This document shows positions 45,340 to 57,214 of a stretch of DNA of 64,000 nucleotides, in pieces. The position numbers were made by a program, and so were the translations under genes. The stretch spans positions 496,001 through 560,000 of the forward strand of contig CAJQUW010007073.1 of assembly GCA_907163375.1 (NCBI GenBank), read 5' to 3'. The notes beneath the pieces are model-generated. The model saw only the letters and a program-made list of their open reading frames with translations. It made no database searches and was not told the origin of the DNA. The DNA comes from Prostheceraeus crozeri (Eukaryota; Platyhelminthes; Polycladida; Euryleptidae). How positions within the stretch are numbered: the stretch's first letter is position 1; every line of letters begins with the position of its first letter.

Positions 45340-46290
45340 AAAACAACATTCAAAATTCTTCAAAGACAGAAGTTCTCGAGATAATTTTATCTGCGAGCTG
45401 GCAGGCGATTCACCCTTCCTCAGACACAGCAAATTGAGAATGAATGAATAATTAATTGGTGCATATAACACACAAAAGCTAAGTACATATGACGTTGAAT
45501 AACACGTTGCCCTAATATCCACCACCTGCGACACTATCTTTGCGCAATGTTATTGTAGACATTACAAAAGCAAATAAAAACGCATTTAATTAAATTATAT
45601 GCCTGGTATACATAAGCAAATTCAAGGCGTGGCAAAGAATGTTGGATTGAAGGTGCGATGTTCTAGATCCCAGTCTCTGGGAGATGCCGTCAGCCATCCG
45701 AAGGTGGACAAGGCAGATATCATGGAAAGAAGAGGAGCGATTCATCAACAGAAGTGTGGAAACTGACAAATGTTGTGTGGGCGAGGCGTCACAAAAAGCA
45801 GGGGTGAGGAAGAAAGAGCATGAATACGCGTGAGATGAATCCTCAATCGGTTAACAGTGAACAGTATCACAAGCTTGGTCACCGGCCCGGATTTGATACA
45901 TTCGAAGTCATCAGAACAGTGAAGGATGGGACGAATAGAAGAAACACGTGTCCTCAGCAGCCAACACTTTTAACAGAGACAGTGGCTTTTCGATTGACCG
46001 GTGTTGGAGCATTTCAAATTTATACATTACTTATAATGTGGTAGCCAGTAGTCATTTTAGTTTTTATAATTTGCTTCTGGAATACATTACATAATAGCAT
46101 AGCGCAAAGATAGTGTCAGTGTTGGTGGATAGTAGAGTAACGTGTTATTCAACGTGATGTGGACTTGGTTTTTATGTGTTATGTGTACTATTTTACGTTT
46201 TATTCATTCTCAACTTACTGTGCTTGAGGAAGGATGTATCACCTAAGATAACTTTGGTCTTTGAAGAACTTTCATTGGGAATAATTGTCT
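45340..46290. mobile_element. Penelope-like inverted pair
   Basis: Arms about 45340-45570 and 46085-46290 are inverted copies with common GTTGAATAACACGTT and GACACTATCTTTGCGC. Each has a tail with TTCTTCAAAGA and a CTGAGGAAGG-type motif, as in Penelope-like 3' ends. Between the arms a short frame (45820-46044) holds YHKLGHRPGFDTFEVIR, which weakly resembles the H-x-x-D-F-x-x-x-x-(V/I)-(I/L) region of GIY-YIG domains. Assignment is tentative. Confidence 0.45.
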
Positions 46291-49200
46291 GGATTCTCGA
46301 GAAGGAAATATGCACGAAAAGAACATTTTAGGTTCTTTATTAACTCGGGGTAATTGCATAGGTAGATGCAAAATTTCTTTTCAGTTCTATATCAAGCAGG
46401 TTGAGAAGAATCATCATTGCCTTTAATTCGAAAGTTTCATTTTAATTCATCATAATTGATGTTAAATTACCTTGTAAATAATACATAAAAATGGAATTTA
46501 GGAGGAATCAAACCTGTTCCTTTCAAGACAACTTCCTAAGTCGATGGCCATTGCACTATCAACACAGTCAGCGTCAGGGCGCTGATTTTACGTTATTCTA
46601 TTTGTTGATGACAATCGACTATCTTATAGGCAAGGATTTCAGTTTGAAGAAGGCGATAAAAAATGCTAGCATCACCGAAATCAACAGATACACAAAATGT
46701 AACAATATGCGGAAGGGATTACTGATTTGATATTGTAGTGAATGCTATTCGGAATTCACATGTATAGTCAGTATCCCCGAGCTTCTGCATGTACAAGAAT
46801 CATAGCACGCATTCACTGCAATATTAATTAATCATGCCTAGCTTTTTCGAGCATCAATTATCTTTACTGCCTCAGGCGCCTTGCGGCCCCGGCTGCGCCA
46901 TTCATGCCTTCAAAATCTAGGCATGATTGATATATTACATCAAAATTTTGATTGGTTCTCCATTGTTATGGATAATTTGAATTCAATGATCAACAGTCCA
47001 CTGTTACCGCTCTGTCACACGGGAAATTGATACACATTTGAAAATTCAAAGCGTCACGCATGTCGCATCAGAAACGTTTTGAAAGCACTTAAATTGCAAA
47101 AATGCAAATTCATGAAAAATTCCAATCGATAAAGCTCCCGGTCATTATTCTGTCTCTTCCCTCCACTCACCTAATAATATGGATAAGAATTTGATATAAA
47201 ACATCAACATGCACGTACCTACTAGGCTTTAGGCAGTTTTCATTCTTTCAACGGAATGGACAGTTTGAAATTTTCACGAAATTTAATCGTCCCACCAAGA
47301 AAATTTGTCTAGACATCAGAACTTGATCTCAAATTTAGATATCAGTGTGTTAGAGTTAATCTAGGCGAATAGGTTATTGACACATTCTAGAGACTTCGAA
47401 AGCTGATTTCAAATCTAATTTTGTAGCCATGTGCAGCTCATATTAAATAAGTTATTAGTTATGACGAAGAAAAAATTGTCAACATTGTTCAGCATCTCGA
47501 CATTCGAGGATAATGTGATGCACTAAGAAATTGGCGAAAAATAGGGATGCTTATAAAAACGTCGCTCCTGAAAATTCGAACCATCAATTTTCTCTACCTC
47601 GTTTTTAACTAACATATAAATACTTTGCCATCAAGAAATTAATTTCGCTAAAATATCAGTGGATATGCATACGGACTTCAATCGTCCACTCTCGTCGGAC
47701 ACTAGCTATGTGCAATCACATTCTGAGAACATAATATCACCGAGAAAAAAATGATGCGATAATGGTTTGCGACATTGATTTTAATTTCGATTATCTCAGG
47801 CAATTTATACTCATAGGCTAGACATATTTTCACTTATCACATTATGACGTTGCTTTAACTTTATGTTGTCAGTATACAAAATCCAGAATATCGACAATTT
47901 GATGGTCTGCTATACTTAGAAATCCTTAAACGTGGAGTCACTTATTGAATCATGCGCATCAAACATGAAACAAAGCCAAAACTGAAAGAAAAAATAAACA
48001 AATAGATTAATTTCATCATAAAGCCGCTGTAATCGATGTTTCATGAATCACGATTTCGTAGATATAATATAACAATGGCCATTTAGAAAGGTGGATTTTA
48101 CTAACATTCGTTAGTGGCATGGTCAGTCTTCTTGACTTTTGATTTGTTGTTTCGATTGAAATAAAACTGATCCTCTTTATGTTTACCCTTTTCTCGATAA
48201 AGGTTTTGTTGCCGTACTATGTCTTCTAACTCATAACAGTACATCACTGTATCCGTCTACAACATGGCCATATATGTATAAAGCTTCAGGGAAAATAATC
48301 TATCAACTAATTTTGATGTTATCGAAGATGATCAAGCAAGAATTGATTCATATATCTGAAATTGTTTATGCACATCACATTCAAGTAATTGTCTCGCAAT
48401 GCAGGCCACAAAGTCTAAAATGAATTTCCTACATCATCTAAGGGCATCTTTAGAAGTAAATCTACATCTATCTTTCAATCTATTTTCATAGTAAATTTGA
48501 ATGATACTGTTAAGTTGCCTAGGCTAATCTGCACTAAATCCAGTCTATTAAGCATGGCGTATTGCTGTGTGATAATTCTATTATGTCAGTACATTTGTAT
48601 CTGAGTTGATGGACTCCACTCCGGTGTTCCAGGAGTTCGGATACAACCACTGGCTCTATAGCAGCTATGCAGCGTCTAAGCATCTCGAATCCGACGCTTT
48701 ATTCGTAAAATAACGGTAATGAACAAGCTTTCAAATATCTACGTTTGTAGATCATCTGTATGAAATTGTGATTTTCTGGAAATTTTGTATTACATGAGAT
48801 CCTGGAAGAACATGAATTTGAAATGCTCGTATTTCCTCACTTGGTGCTATCACATCCTTTACACAGTCAAGATAATTTACCCTTCATGTATAAGCTTTTA
48901 CAAACTCGAAAATTAAGCCAGGAAGTTGAATCATTTTCAGATTTCTATATGATGACAATGAATTCATAGCGCTGTTCATTGAATTTCCTACCTTGATTTC
49001 ATTTAAGTTCTACTATGCTTTACGATTCCTATCAGAAATTTTTCATGCTTTTTGATATTTTGATTAGATCATACTACTTAGAATGCAAATTATTTTTGTG
49101 CAGCTGCAACCAATGAATAGACATAATAAGCGCATACGCTGACAATGACAAACAACGATTCAAGGAAAACAATATCAATTATCAGAAACAATTATTCGAA

Positions 49201-49715
49201 TACTTTTAAGAAAAGGGATTTACCATTAAGACTTAGGGTTTGATTGAATCTAGGAGTTTTATCATCTATTAACAACGCCGCTACTGTACGAGTTTCAAAT
49301 TCACTACGTCCTGCGTATGTAACAGAAAAAATAATTATTAATGTCTACTACAGTTTGGACATATGTTCAGATGGCTACTTACGGCTGAGTTGCCTCTTAC
49401 ATGTCATTTTATTCTTTGATGTAATCTGTGTTTCGTTTGTCCCAAGTATTGGGTATCAGGATCAACCAGTATTCAAAATAATACACAACGCATGATCGCA
49501 TCTGCCTATTTCTTTCATCTTTCAGACTACAGTACTGTCCTGTTCTACAAGTGTTGAATATCATTTTAACATCATGGTCCAATTTCCTAAATATTTTAAC
49601 CAGTTTGGGTCGAAATTTTATGGATGTTTTAGCCACAAAGGGAAGTATCAAAATCTTGGCATCTTCCCATTCATCTTTCTTCGTTGCATTTTTATCCGTA
49701 AGTAGTAAGAAAGTG
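46291..49715. other. Gene-poor DNA
   Basis: No supported gene. A 12-bp inverted repeat, AATCATGCCTAG at 46830-46841 and its complement at 46917-46928, encloses a GC-rich core. Short frames at 49244-49723 are non-ATG shadows. Confidence 0.5.
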
Positions 49716-51110
49716 ACAAACACCCGACCGGCGCGCCCCCCTCCCCTCCCCCTCCCCTCCCCCTCCTCCCCCTCTGGAACGACAGAGGTTGTGGTCTGTC
49801 GTGGTGTGCCGGCCAGGTTGGTTCACGTTCACAACATGTTCGCTGACTCCCCCCTCCCCCTCCCCCCCTCTGGAACGACAGAGTGTGAGACTCGGATGTG
49901 TTGGTCTCGTATGGGTTGACGTGGCCGACCGCCTAGGTTGACGTGGGCGACCGTCTAGGTTGACGTGGGCGACCGTCTAGGTTGGCGTGGTGGAATGGTG
50001 AAACGGACTTTAGATTCGTGATCAGCGTAAAATTCCGCATCGGTATGGTGAATTTGAAGTCAATCGGCGAGAAAAAATGTTTCTTCAAAAATTTGGCAGA
50101 GTTAAAATTTGGGACGTTTTGGTCTGTAGCGCCAAAACGAAGCATCGGATGAGAAAACGGAGGCCAGATTCGGATTCAGCGTGAAATTCTGCATCGGTAT
50201 GGTGAATTTGAACGCCATCGGAGAGAAAAATTTTCGCTGACTCCCCCCCCCTCTGGACAGCTTGCTTCGATTTTGGCTTCCAGTGGACGGATTTTGTCGT
50301 GCCATAGCTCGTTTGAAAGCTAAGAGTGAGACAAATTCACTGAAAGAATCGGCTTGTTCCTATCTGTCTTCGTTTAGATGTGAGACGCCATTTAAGACGC
50401 CATTTAAGATTTTGGGACATTGGCGAAAAACGACAGAGTTAGAATTTGGGACGTTTTGGGCTCTAGCTTCAAAACGAAGCATCGGATGGGAAAACGGATT
50501 TCAGATTTGGAATCAGCGTAAAATTCTCTATCTGTATGGTGAGTTTCAAGTCAATCGGCGAGAAAAAGTTTCGCTGACGTCCCCCCCCTCTGGACAGCTC
50601 GCTTCGATTTTGGCTTCCAGTGGACGGATTTTGTCGTGCCATAGCTCGTTTGAAAGCTAAGAGTGAGACAAATTCACTGAAAGAATCTGCTTGTTCCTAT
50701 CTGTCTTCGTTTAGATGTGAGACGCCATTTAAGATTTTGGGACATTGGCGAAAAACGACAGAGTTAGAATTTGGGACGTTTTGGGCTCTAGCTTCAAAAC
50801 GAAGCATCGGATGGGAAAACAGATTTCAGATTTGGAATCAGCGTGAAATTCTTTATCTGTATGGTGAGTTTCATGTCAATCGGAGAGTTTCAAGTCAATC
50901 GGAGAGAAAAATTTTCAACATTTTTCGGAAAAACGACAGAGTTAGAATTTTTGCGATGGCTGCCTACTGTAGAGCCAAAACGAAGCATCGGATGGGAAAA
51001 CGGAGGCCAGATTCGGATTCAGCGTCAAATTCTACATGGAAATGGTGTATTTCCAGCTCAATCGGAGCACTAGAACCGGAGATAGACGGGTTTTTAGTGT
51101 TTGGATGATG
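49716..51110. repeat. Complex tandem-repeat region at element left border
   Basis: Composition changes abruptly near 49720 to C-rich tracts, repeated twice with CCCCTCTGGAACGACAGAG (about 49770 and 49868). A 22-bp unit GTTGACGTGGGCGACCGTCTAG is repeated 3.5 times (49915-49990). A 337-bp unit (about 50246-50582 and 50583-50890) contains CAGTGGACGGATTTTGTCGTG. A shorter motif, GAAGCATCGGATGGGAAAAC with variants, recurs at about 50140, 50475, 50805 and 50982. Open frames across the large repeats are identical by duplication, not separate genes. Likely terminal or regulatory repeats of the virus-like element. Confidence 0.75.
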
Positions 51111-51142
51111 GGTATTACGTCATCAGCTGATCGCCACACACT

Positions 51143-51178
51143 ATATAAGCTGGGAACCGACGGAGACTTGTCATTCAG
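51143..51178 (+). promoter_or_regulatory. TATA box and initiator of coiled-coil gene
   Basis: CTATATAAGC (TATA at 51143-51149) is followed, with the expected spacing of about 30 bp, by TCATTCAG (A at 51173), a good initiator. A splice donor (GAG/GTAGGT) lies at 51197/51198, leaving a 25-nt first exon. Confidence 0.6.
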
Positions 51179-53284
51179 ACGAGAGCGATTGTCAGAGGTA
51201 GGTCGTCTCTCTGAGCTCCGATGATAGCTTCGGACATTCCAAATCCCGAGTTTCTGTGAGAAACCGACTTAGAAAATTTCATTGCTGATATCAGCTAAGG
51301 CGTCAGACTTAGAGGTTCGCCAGGAGATGGCCTTCGTCTCCAGGCCATAAAAGACTCCAAAACTTTAAAAAATTTAAATTCACTAGTTTTGGAGGTTTTC
51401 TGGGGTTTTCGACCCTGCTGAAGTCAATGAAAGCATTTTTAATGATGTCTGAGCCAGTCTTCTCATGGTATAAGCGGCTTTTCACTGAAAGCGAGCAAGA
51501 CACGGAGAGTTTTGCTGTAATATTCCACTGACAGGGTGTTCCTTCAGGACGGCGGACGATGCCGTAGTGATAAGTGTGGCAAGGGAATGTGTCATATTTG
51601 AGACCGTAACCGCTGGGACAACTCATGTCTCATGTTGGGCATTTGACACAGCTCTCAACGTAGGACTTTCAACGCCAATCGGTTAAGTCTTAGCTATCTT
51701 GTCATGGGTGGCCTCTAAACATCTCCATTGCAAAACGCTGGTGAATCAAGCTCTCTACGGCTTGCTATCAAGCTGATCAAAGCAATGACTTGGAATGTTT
51801 CCTCAAGGTTTTCAAGTATGCTGAGTTCAAATCTGCTATCAGATTTCAAATTTAACTAAGTCTAAGGCAGCTTTGAGGGGTTAGATCCCAGCTACTGTTC
51901 ACTACCTTTGACTCGACGTTGCTGTTACCACTTCGGGGCAGTGACAATGATGTCTTCAGCTGTAAATAGCGGGTATCGGGGAAGATCTCTCACTTCCCTA
52001 GTGATCAGTACAAGGCCTTCGGGCTGTTGACGGGATCGAGTGCCACTCACTACACTTAAATCTATCATTCCTCACTAAGTGTAAAATCATTGTTTTCCGT
52101 TTTTCGCTTCAGAAATGCCGAAATACAATAATATGAAGACCAGTTTCAAACTGTGTCAATGCCGGAAGGTATTCCGAGCTGACGCCTTCAAGAAGCACGC
52201 TTGCACTAACAAGAAACAGATAGGGGTCGCTCGCTACTATTGCGGAGCCCACAAAGTCAATCGCTTAAGTGAGCGGCTGGAGGATTGGCACTCACAACAC
52301 AGCGAGTGTCAAACAGGCGAAGTAGGCGAAGAAGAACGGAGTTCACTCTTCGCCACTGAGCTCCGCTCTTTGGAGCTACAATCTGCCAACGAGCAAGAAC
52401 GGAGTTCACTCTTCACCACTGAGGCCACTGAGCTACAATCCGCCATTGAAGCGATTGCCGCTGTATCCTCACTTAGTAGCGAGAGCTCGCTGACCAGCAG
52501 CGATAGTGAGGAGGAGGGAGAGCTACAGTCGCAACTTATCGAGGACGTCGACCTCGATCGCGAGACCCCTACAGCCGTAACTGCGAGTGGAATTGCAACA
52601 CAATGTCGCAATTTTGTCAAGCGCCCGCCGGTGATCGCCGAACGGGATAGACTAAAGAAAGAGGTGGAGAAGTTGAAGGAGGAGGCCTTCTCATACAAGG
52701 CAAAGTATGAGGACCTAAAGAACGTGGCCGGAGAGATGAAGAAGGTGAAGGAGAGATTAAGCGAGCGGGATGGCGAGTTGGAGCAGGAGAGGCTCAAGAC
52801 TCTCGAGGGGAAAGCCAGAGAAGAGACTTTACTAGCAGACAGGGAAAGTAGGGAGAAGGAGATACGAAGGTTGAAGGAGGAAGTGGAGAGACTCCGTGTG
52901 CAGATGGCTAAGGTGGTCGAGACGAACCACGAGCTGCACCGTTCGGCGCAGCTGGTGGATCGCGATCGAAGGTTGCGTTCCAGTCGTCTGCACATCCCTA
53001 TTAGAAAGGGGAGAGTAGCAGAAACTCCTCTCTTGCACGAGCGTGGAAGAGGGGAGAAATGCTACTCTCGGGTGAAGAAAGGGGTGGAGTGTCTACACTT
53101 CACCTTCGATCATCGTGATCCGATCTCGAATTTCCTTTATGAGGAAGCGTCCGAGAAGATCTGTAAGTAAAAATGACTAAATTAAAATGTAAGATGATAA
53201 CTCACTACTTCTTTCTTTAAAGACATCCAAGAGAAGCGACCACCCGCCCCGTTGCCGGAGCCGCAGTCGAAACAGCAAGCCTGA
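51173..53284 (+). CDS. Spliced zinc-finger-like / coiled-coil protein
   Basis: Proposed structure: noncoding exon 51173-51197, intron of 915 nt to the acceptor TTTTTCGCTTCAG at 52112, ATG at 52115, coding to 53162, then a 60-nt intron (GTAAGT...TTTAAAG) and a final exon 53223-53284. The coding sum is 1,110 nt, 369 aa with correct phase. The N-terminus has a Cys/His cluster (LCQCRKVFRADAFKKHAC, then YYCGAHKVN and H-x-x-H). The middle is a serine/acidic stretch. Residues about 185-285 are strongly charged heptads of an EK-rich coiled coil. The C-terminus is basic, then proline-rich. Likely DNA-binding or regulatory; not recognised as a named family. Confidence 0.7.
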
Positions 53285-53890
53285 GTCCCTCCAAACACCC
53301 CGAGAACGAACCATCGGCTCTCTTAAGGGCCACCATGGGGCAAGACATGATAGAACCTCCTCGCGGTTTGCCCTGGGCAGTCTTCGGACTGGCGAATACT
53401 ATCATCAAGTTGAATCTGCTATCAGTCAACTTGAACGTTGCAAATGAAGTTCTGTGTAATACTTCCTTTCGACGGGCGTTCCTGTAAAGGGCGGCGGTGA
53501 AACCCGTAGCTATGTATACCGCAAGGGACATTCGGCAATGGTCAATCTTGTTAAACCTCTCTGCGTCATGTTTGCAAGTGATTGCCTCTGTCTCAACGTA
53601 GTATGCATTCGCGCCAGGGCGACATTTAGCCAACTGTCGAAGGTTGCCTTATAAACTTTCCATTGCATACGTTATGAGAACCATGAGTTCTACCTGTCTC
53701 TATCAATGAGACGAATTGATGAATGGAATGAAATGGGAGGACACTCACGCGCCACACGCAAAATAACACACTTCTCTCTTCCGTAGTCTAACAAGCTCTT
53801 TACACATGGATCGCAGTCGATTGCTATCCCTGTATCAGAAGTGTAAGCTATCTTAATTTTATTTGACACTATTTCATCTACCATTATCAT
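53217..53890 (-). CDS. Unknown two-exon protein
   Basis: ATG 53890 opens a frame with GIAIDCDPCVKSLLDYGREK up to about 53749, where GCGC/GTGAGT is a splice donor. A second frame (from about 53647) has KCRPGANAYYVETEA, HDAERFNKIDHCRMS and TGFTAALYRNARRKE to a stop at 53217. Acceptor TTTATAAG/GC at 53648 restores phase across a 101-nt intron, although its pyrimidine tract is poor. The 3' end overlaps the last exon of the convergent coiled-coil gene by about 60 nt. No family is recognised. It sits among element genes, so it is probably an element protein. Confidence 0.45.
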
Positions 53891-54034
53891 CCATATGAAA
53901 TGTTATAAGAATTGCAAGTTAAAATAAGTGTGCTACTATTTCCAAATGAAAAAGTATACATGGTTAAATCATCCACTGAAGCCCCATTCAAGTAAGTCAG
54001 TATGAAAGCAAAGATAATATGAAATAAAAATTTA

Positions 54035-54484
54035 TTATGGCATGTATTTCAAAAGGTCTTCATCATCAATATCGTCCCAGAGTCTGACTTCACATAGATA
54101 ACAAAAACAGTTCAGTTGCTTTAATCGTTCTTCCACTGCGAGCCTCACTTTGTCAATATACTCCCACTCTGCCATAGTTCGTGGCTGGGAGTTAGGGGTG
54201 TACCACTCCCATAATTGGTGGAGGAATTTCGTGCTGGTGATCTCCATCACATCGTCAGTATCGTACTGGAGATACTTCCACCTCACGCCTGTTAAGTCGG
54301 GACACTCCTTCTCACATACACTCTCTTCGTTGTCCGCTGGTAATGACAACTTTCTGATATTGTCCAGTCGGTACACCTTCTCTACCTTCCCTTTCGTTGG
54401 AGCGTTTGGTGCAACGAGCGCCTTGGATGTTGAGCATGGAGAAGAGAATTTTGTGTTTGGTGTGGTCGGAGGGCTTGTCATGTT
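54035..54484 (-). CDS. Unknown acidic protein of about 149 aa
   Basis: The start chosen is the ATG near 54484, giving a serine/threonine/proline-rich N-terminus. The conserved-looking part has VEKVYRLDNIRKLSLPAD, VRWKYLQYDTDDVME, LHQLWEWYTPNSQP and CFCYLCEVRLWDDIDDEDL at the end. The frame is open upstream to 54616, but that part overlaps the LINE junction and is unlikely to be original. AATAAA overlaps the stop region on this strand, a compact 3' end. No family recognised. It is divergent from the zinc-finger/polymerase genes, with the LINE inserted between. Confidence 0.6.
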   Translation of the reverse strand, partial: NMTSPPTTPNTKFSSPCSTSKALVAPNAPTKGKVEKVYRLDNIRKLSLPADNEESVCEKECPDLTGVRWKYLQYDTDDVMEITSTKFLHQLWEWYTPNSQPRTMAEWEYIDKVRLAVEERLKQLNCFCYLCEVRLWDDIDDEDLLKYMP

Positions 54485-54562
54485 GACTGTGAATAATGAC
54501 TTTGAAATGTTTTCTAATTCTGAAGTATCAACAAGCAACCAATCAGAATGAACAGCCAATGA

Positions 54563-56923
54563 ATGATGAATATGAAAGTATATTGTGACTGCATCCCGGC
54601 AATCAATACATCTCACAAAGCGCTGAAATCCGAATTCTTGACATTCATTATTGATTCTAATGTGCTGGTGATTGCTCTATATCATCCTTATTGGGGAAGT
54701 TCCCCTCTTCACGATGCGGTTATCGACATTCTAATAGATATTGTAGCACATGGTCGAAATCATCATTCGGTTTCCAGTGTGCTGATATGTGGTGACTTCA
54801 ATGGTTTGGCTGCCCGAGTTCCCCAAATTAATGCGCTCCTCGGTACAAGCAGCTTGTTTGATTTTCATACTCGCTGTGGTGCTCAGTTGGACTTTGTTCT
54901 CACAGATTGCAAGGAAGCTTATAGCGATGCATGTGTGCTCCCACCCTTGGCTCGCTCTGACCACAATGTAGTCCATTGCAAGGCATCGAACAAATACCCA
55001 CGTCCACGTGTTACAAAGATACAATATCGGAAAAAGCTACCAGCCAGCTGTGCCAGATTCAGAGAGGCTTTGACTGCGACATCAAGTTTCCTCGAGAGTG
55101 TTATGTTCGAATGCGACACTGATGAAGCAGCATGTGTATTAACAGACGGATTATCTGAACTATACAATTCTGTGTTTCCCTTAAAGACTCTCCGGCTTCG
55201 TAATGACGACAAGGCATGGGTCAAACCATCATTAAAGCTTCTTATAAACGCACGCGATCGGGCCTATGCAGAAAGAAAACATCTCAAATATCTGAGACTG
55301 CGTGATACAGTAATTGCTCATATTCGTGACTTGAAGAGAAATTTTCTCAATTCTGTGCCTTGCAACAACAGTAACAGCAACTCACGAAAATGGAAAGCAG
55401 TTAATGAACTAATTCATCACAAGAAAAAGCCAACTCAAGTCAATGTCAATGATATGCTTGAAGTATTTTCACAAACATTTGTCCCATCTGACATTGATGG
55501 CATTCTTGAGCAATTGGATACCATGCCATATAATGCACCCTTATCTGTCACTCAGAACGAAGTATTTGACATTTTGATCCATCTGAAAAAAGGCTCACCA
55601 GGACCTGACGAAGTTCCCTTTTGGGTATTGCGGGACTTTGCTGATATACTGGCTCCTTCTATCCAACATGTGATTAATTTAAGTCTTGCTACCGGTGTGA
55701 TGCCAACCTGTTGGAGGAGGGCTAATGTTGTGCCTATCCCCAAAGTCAGCCAACCTAAACTTACTGATTATCGCCCTATTTCTTTACTACCGATTCTTTC
55801 TAAAGTGATCGAGAAGCTTGTTTTGAAAAAGTGGCTTTACCAGAGCGTTTCACCAATTGGACCAACTCAATTCGCCTTTGTACCAAGGACTGGTCAAGGA
55901 ACTGTGACGGCACTCACCTACACGATTCATCGTATTTTATCCCATCTAGACACTCCGGGAGCCGTTAGACTTCTGATGTTGGATTACAGCAAGGCATTTG
56001 ACAGAATACCACATCAGGTTATTCTACAATCCTTGATTGACAAAAATGCTCCAAAAGAACTGTTGCTCTGGATTGCATCATATCTGTCTGTGCGAGAACA
56101 AAGAATTAAATGCAATGGTAACTATTCATTGTGGTTTAGAGCCACAAGTGGAGTCCCTCAGGGAGGCGTGTTAGCTCCATTGTTGTTTGCCTCAGCAATG
56201 GATAGCTTGGAGCCAAAGTTTGGAAACTCCACCCTGGTAAAATTTGCAGATGACATATCAGTGCTGCACTGCATTCGCGAAGTCGAGGACGATAAGCTCA
56301 GTGAGGAGCTGAATCATATACTGACATGGTCTCATGAGCATGGCATGCATTTGAACTATATGAAAACCAAGGTAATGAATTTCAATACTAAGAAGGCCCT
56401 CAACCTTTCAGCTCTCTGTGACCCAGAATCATCAACCATTATCGAGGAAGTTAGCTCTGCCAAACTTCTGGGAATTGTTCTTGACAACAAGCTCAATTGG
56501 CAACAGCATCTCGACCACACACTTTCGAAAGCTAGACGCCGAATTTATCTACTACACCGCCTAAAGCAAATTTCGCCGAATAACCACCAATTGCTCCGAA
56601 CCGTGTACGTGACCATGATAAGATCTATCTTGACATATGCTTATCCCGCGTGGTGCAACATCACTGCCTCGAGATTCAGACATATTGCTAGCCTTGAAAA
56701 GCGATTGTGCAAGTTGTTCGGTTTTAGCTGTTCAGAGGATATTACCAGCTTCTGTTTGCGAACGGCCGAGCAATTAGCATTAAAGGCAGAAGATGAGGAA
56801 CACCCATTACATCTTATTCACGATAGCGAAGAAACTCGACATAGTGAAAGACTTGGTAGTCGGAACAGAAAACTCAGATCAAGAACAATGCGCTTCCAAA
56901 ATTCTTTTATTCGCTTTGCCTGA
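54563..56923 (+). pseudogene. LINE ORF2: endonuclease and reverse transcriptase, 5'-truncated
   Basis: One open frame of 786 codons. It starts inside an AP-type endonuclease (YCDCIPAI near the start; VLICGDFNGL near residue 73; SDHNVV near residue 133) and runs through the complete RT. RT landmarks are GSPGPDEVPFWVLRDFAD, LTDYRPISLLPILSKVIEK, LDYSKAFDRIPHQV, SGVPQGGVLAPLLF and KFADDISVLH. It ends SFIRFA. RT motifs are intact, but part of the endonuclease is missing, so retrotransposition is unlikely. The listed start includes some target DNA. Same family as the insert at 22091-23104. Confidence 0.88.
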
Positions 56924-57045
56924 CTTCTATCTGATTCTACTTCTGATGTATTTTATAAATGATTTGTGTAACGCTACTTCTGAATAACCACCGGTTGTGA
57001 AGTACGAATAAAGCTACATTATTATTATTATTATTATTATTATAT
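54578..57045 (+). mobile_element. LINE inserted between divergent element genes
   Basis: The 3' end is AATAAAGCTAC followed by (ATT)n to about 57045; the 5' end lies near 54580. Target-duplication candidates are ATATGAAAGT (left) and ATATGCAAAGT (right), with one indel. A longer direct match, CTGAAGTATCAAC at 54520-54532 and 57181-57193, lies further out and is more likely part of the promoter region. The insertion lies in the intergenic region between the 54-kb minus gene and the zinc-finger gene. Confidence 0.7.
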
Positions 57046-57214
57046 ATGCAAAGTGACATTCGTGTCATTTCACTCTGTCTTTGAGACGTATAAGTGAAGT
57101 GTTCTCTAGCGAATTCTATATTTGAGGTGTACAAGTGAACTGCTCTCTAGTGAATTCCAAATTTGAGACGTATTATTTGACTGAAGTATCAACCTTAAAC
57201 TTGATTTCATTGAA
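57046..57214. promoter_or_regulatory. Intergenic promoter region with 41-bp tandem repeats
   Basis: About 2.5 copies of a 41-bp unit (TTTGAGACGTATAAGTGAA, then TCTCTAG(C/T)GAATTC) occupy 57078-57175. It lies immediately 5' of the zinc-finger gene's first exon. Before the LINE insertion this region also flanked the divergent minus gene; CCAATCAG and CCAATGAA boxes remain on that side. Confidence 0.5.

Noticed and set aside
49551-49919. 122-codon proline-rich frame
   Set aside because: Open only because of the C-rich repeat tract; no domain.
50262-51108. Two overlapping frames with identical peptides
   Set aside because: Created by the 337-bp tandem duplication; different lengths and no start context.
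52309-52995. 228-codon serine/leucine-rich frame on the minus strand
   Set aside because: Antisense shadow of the coiled-coil gene.
54519-57193. 13-bp direct repeat CTGAAGTATCAAC as the LINE target duplication
   Set aside because: It lies about 45 bp outside the LINE 5' end and 135 bp beyond its (ATT)n tail; a shared promoter motif is more likely.
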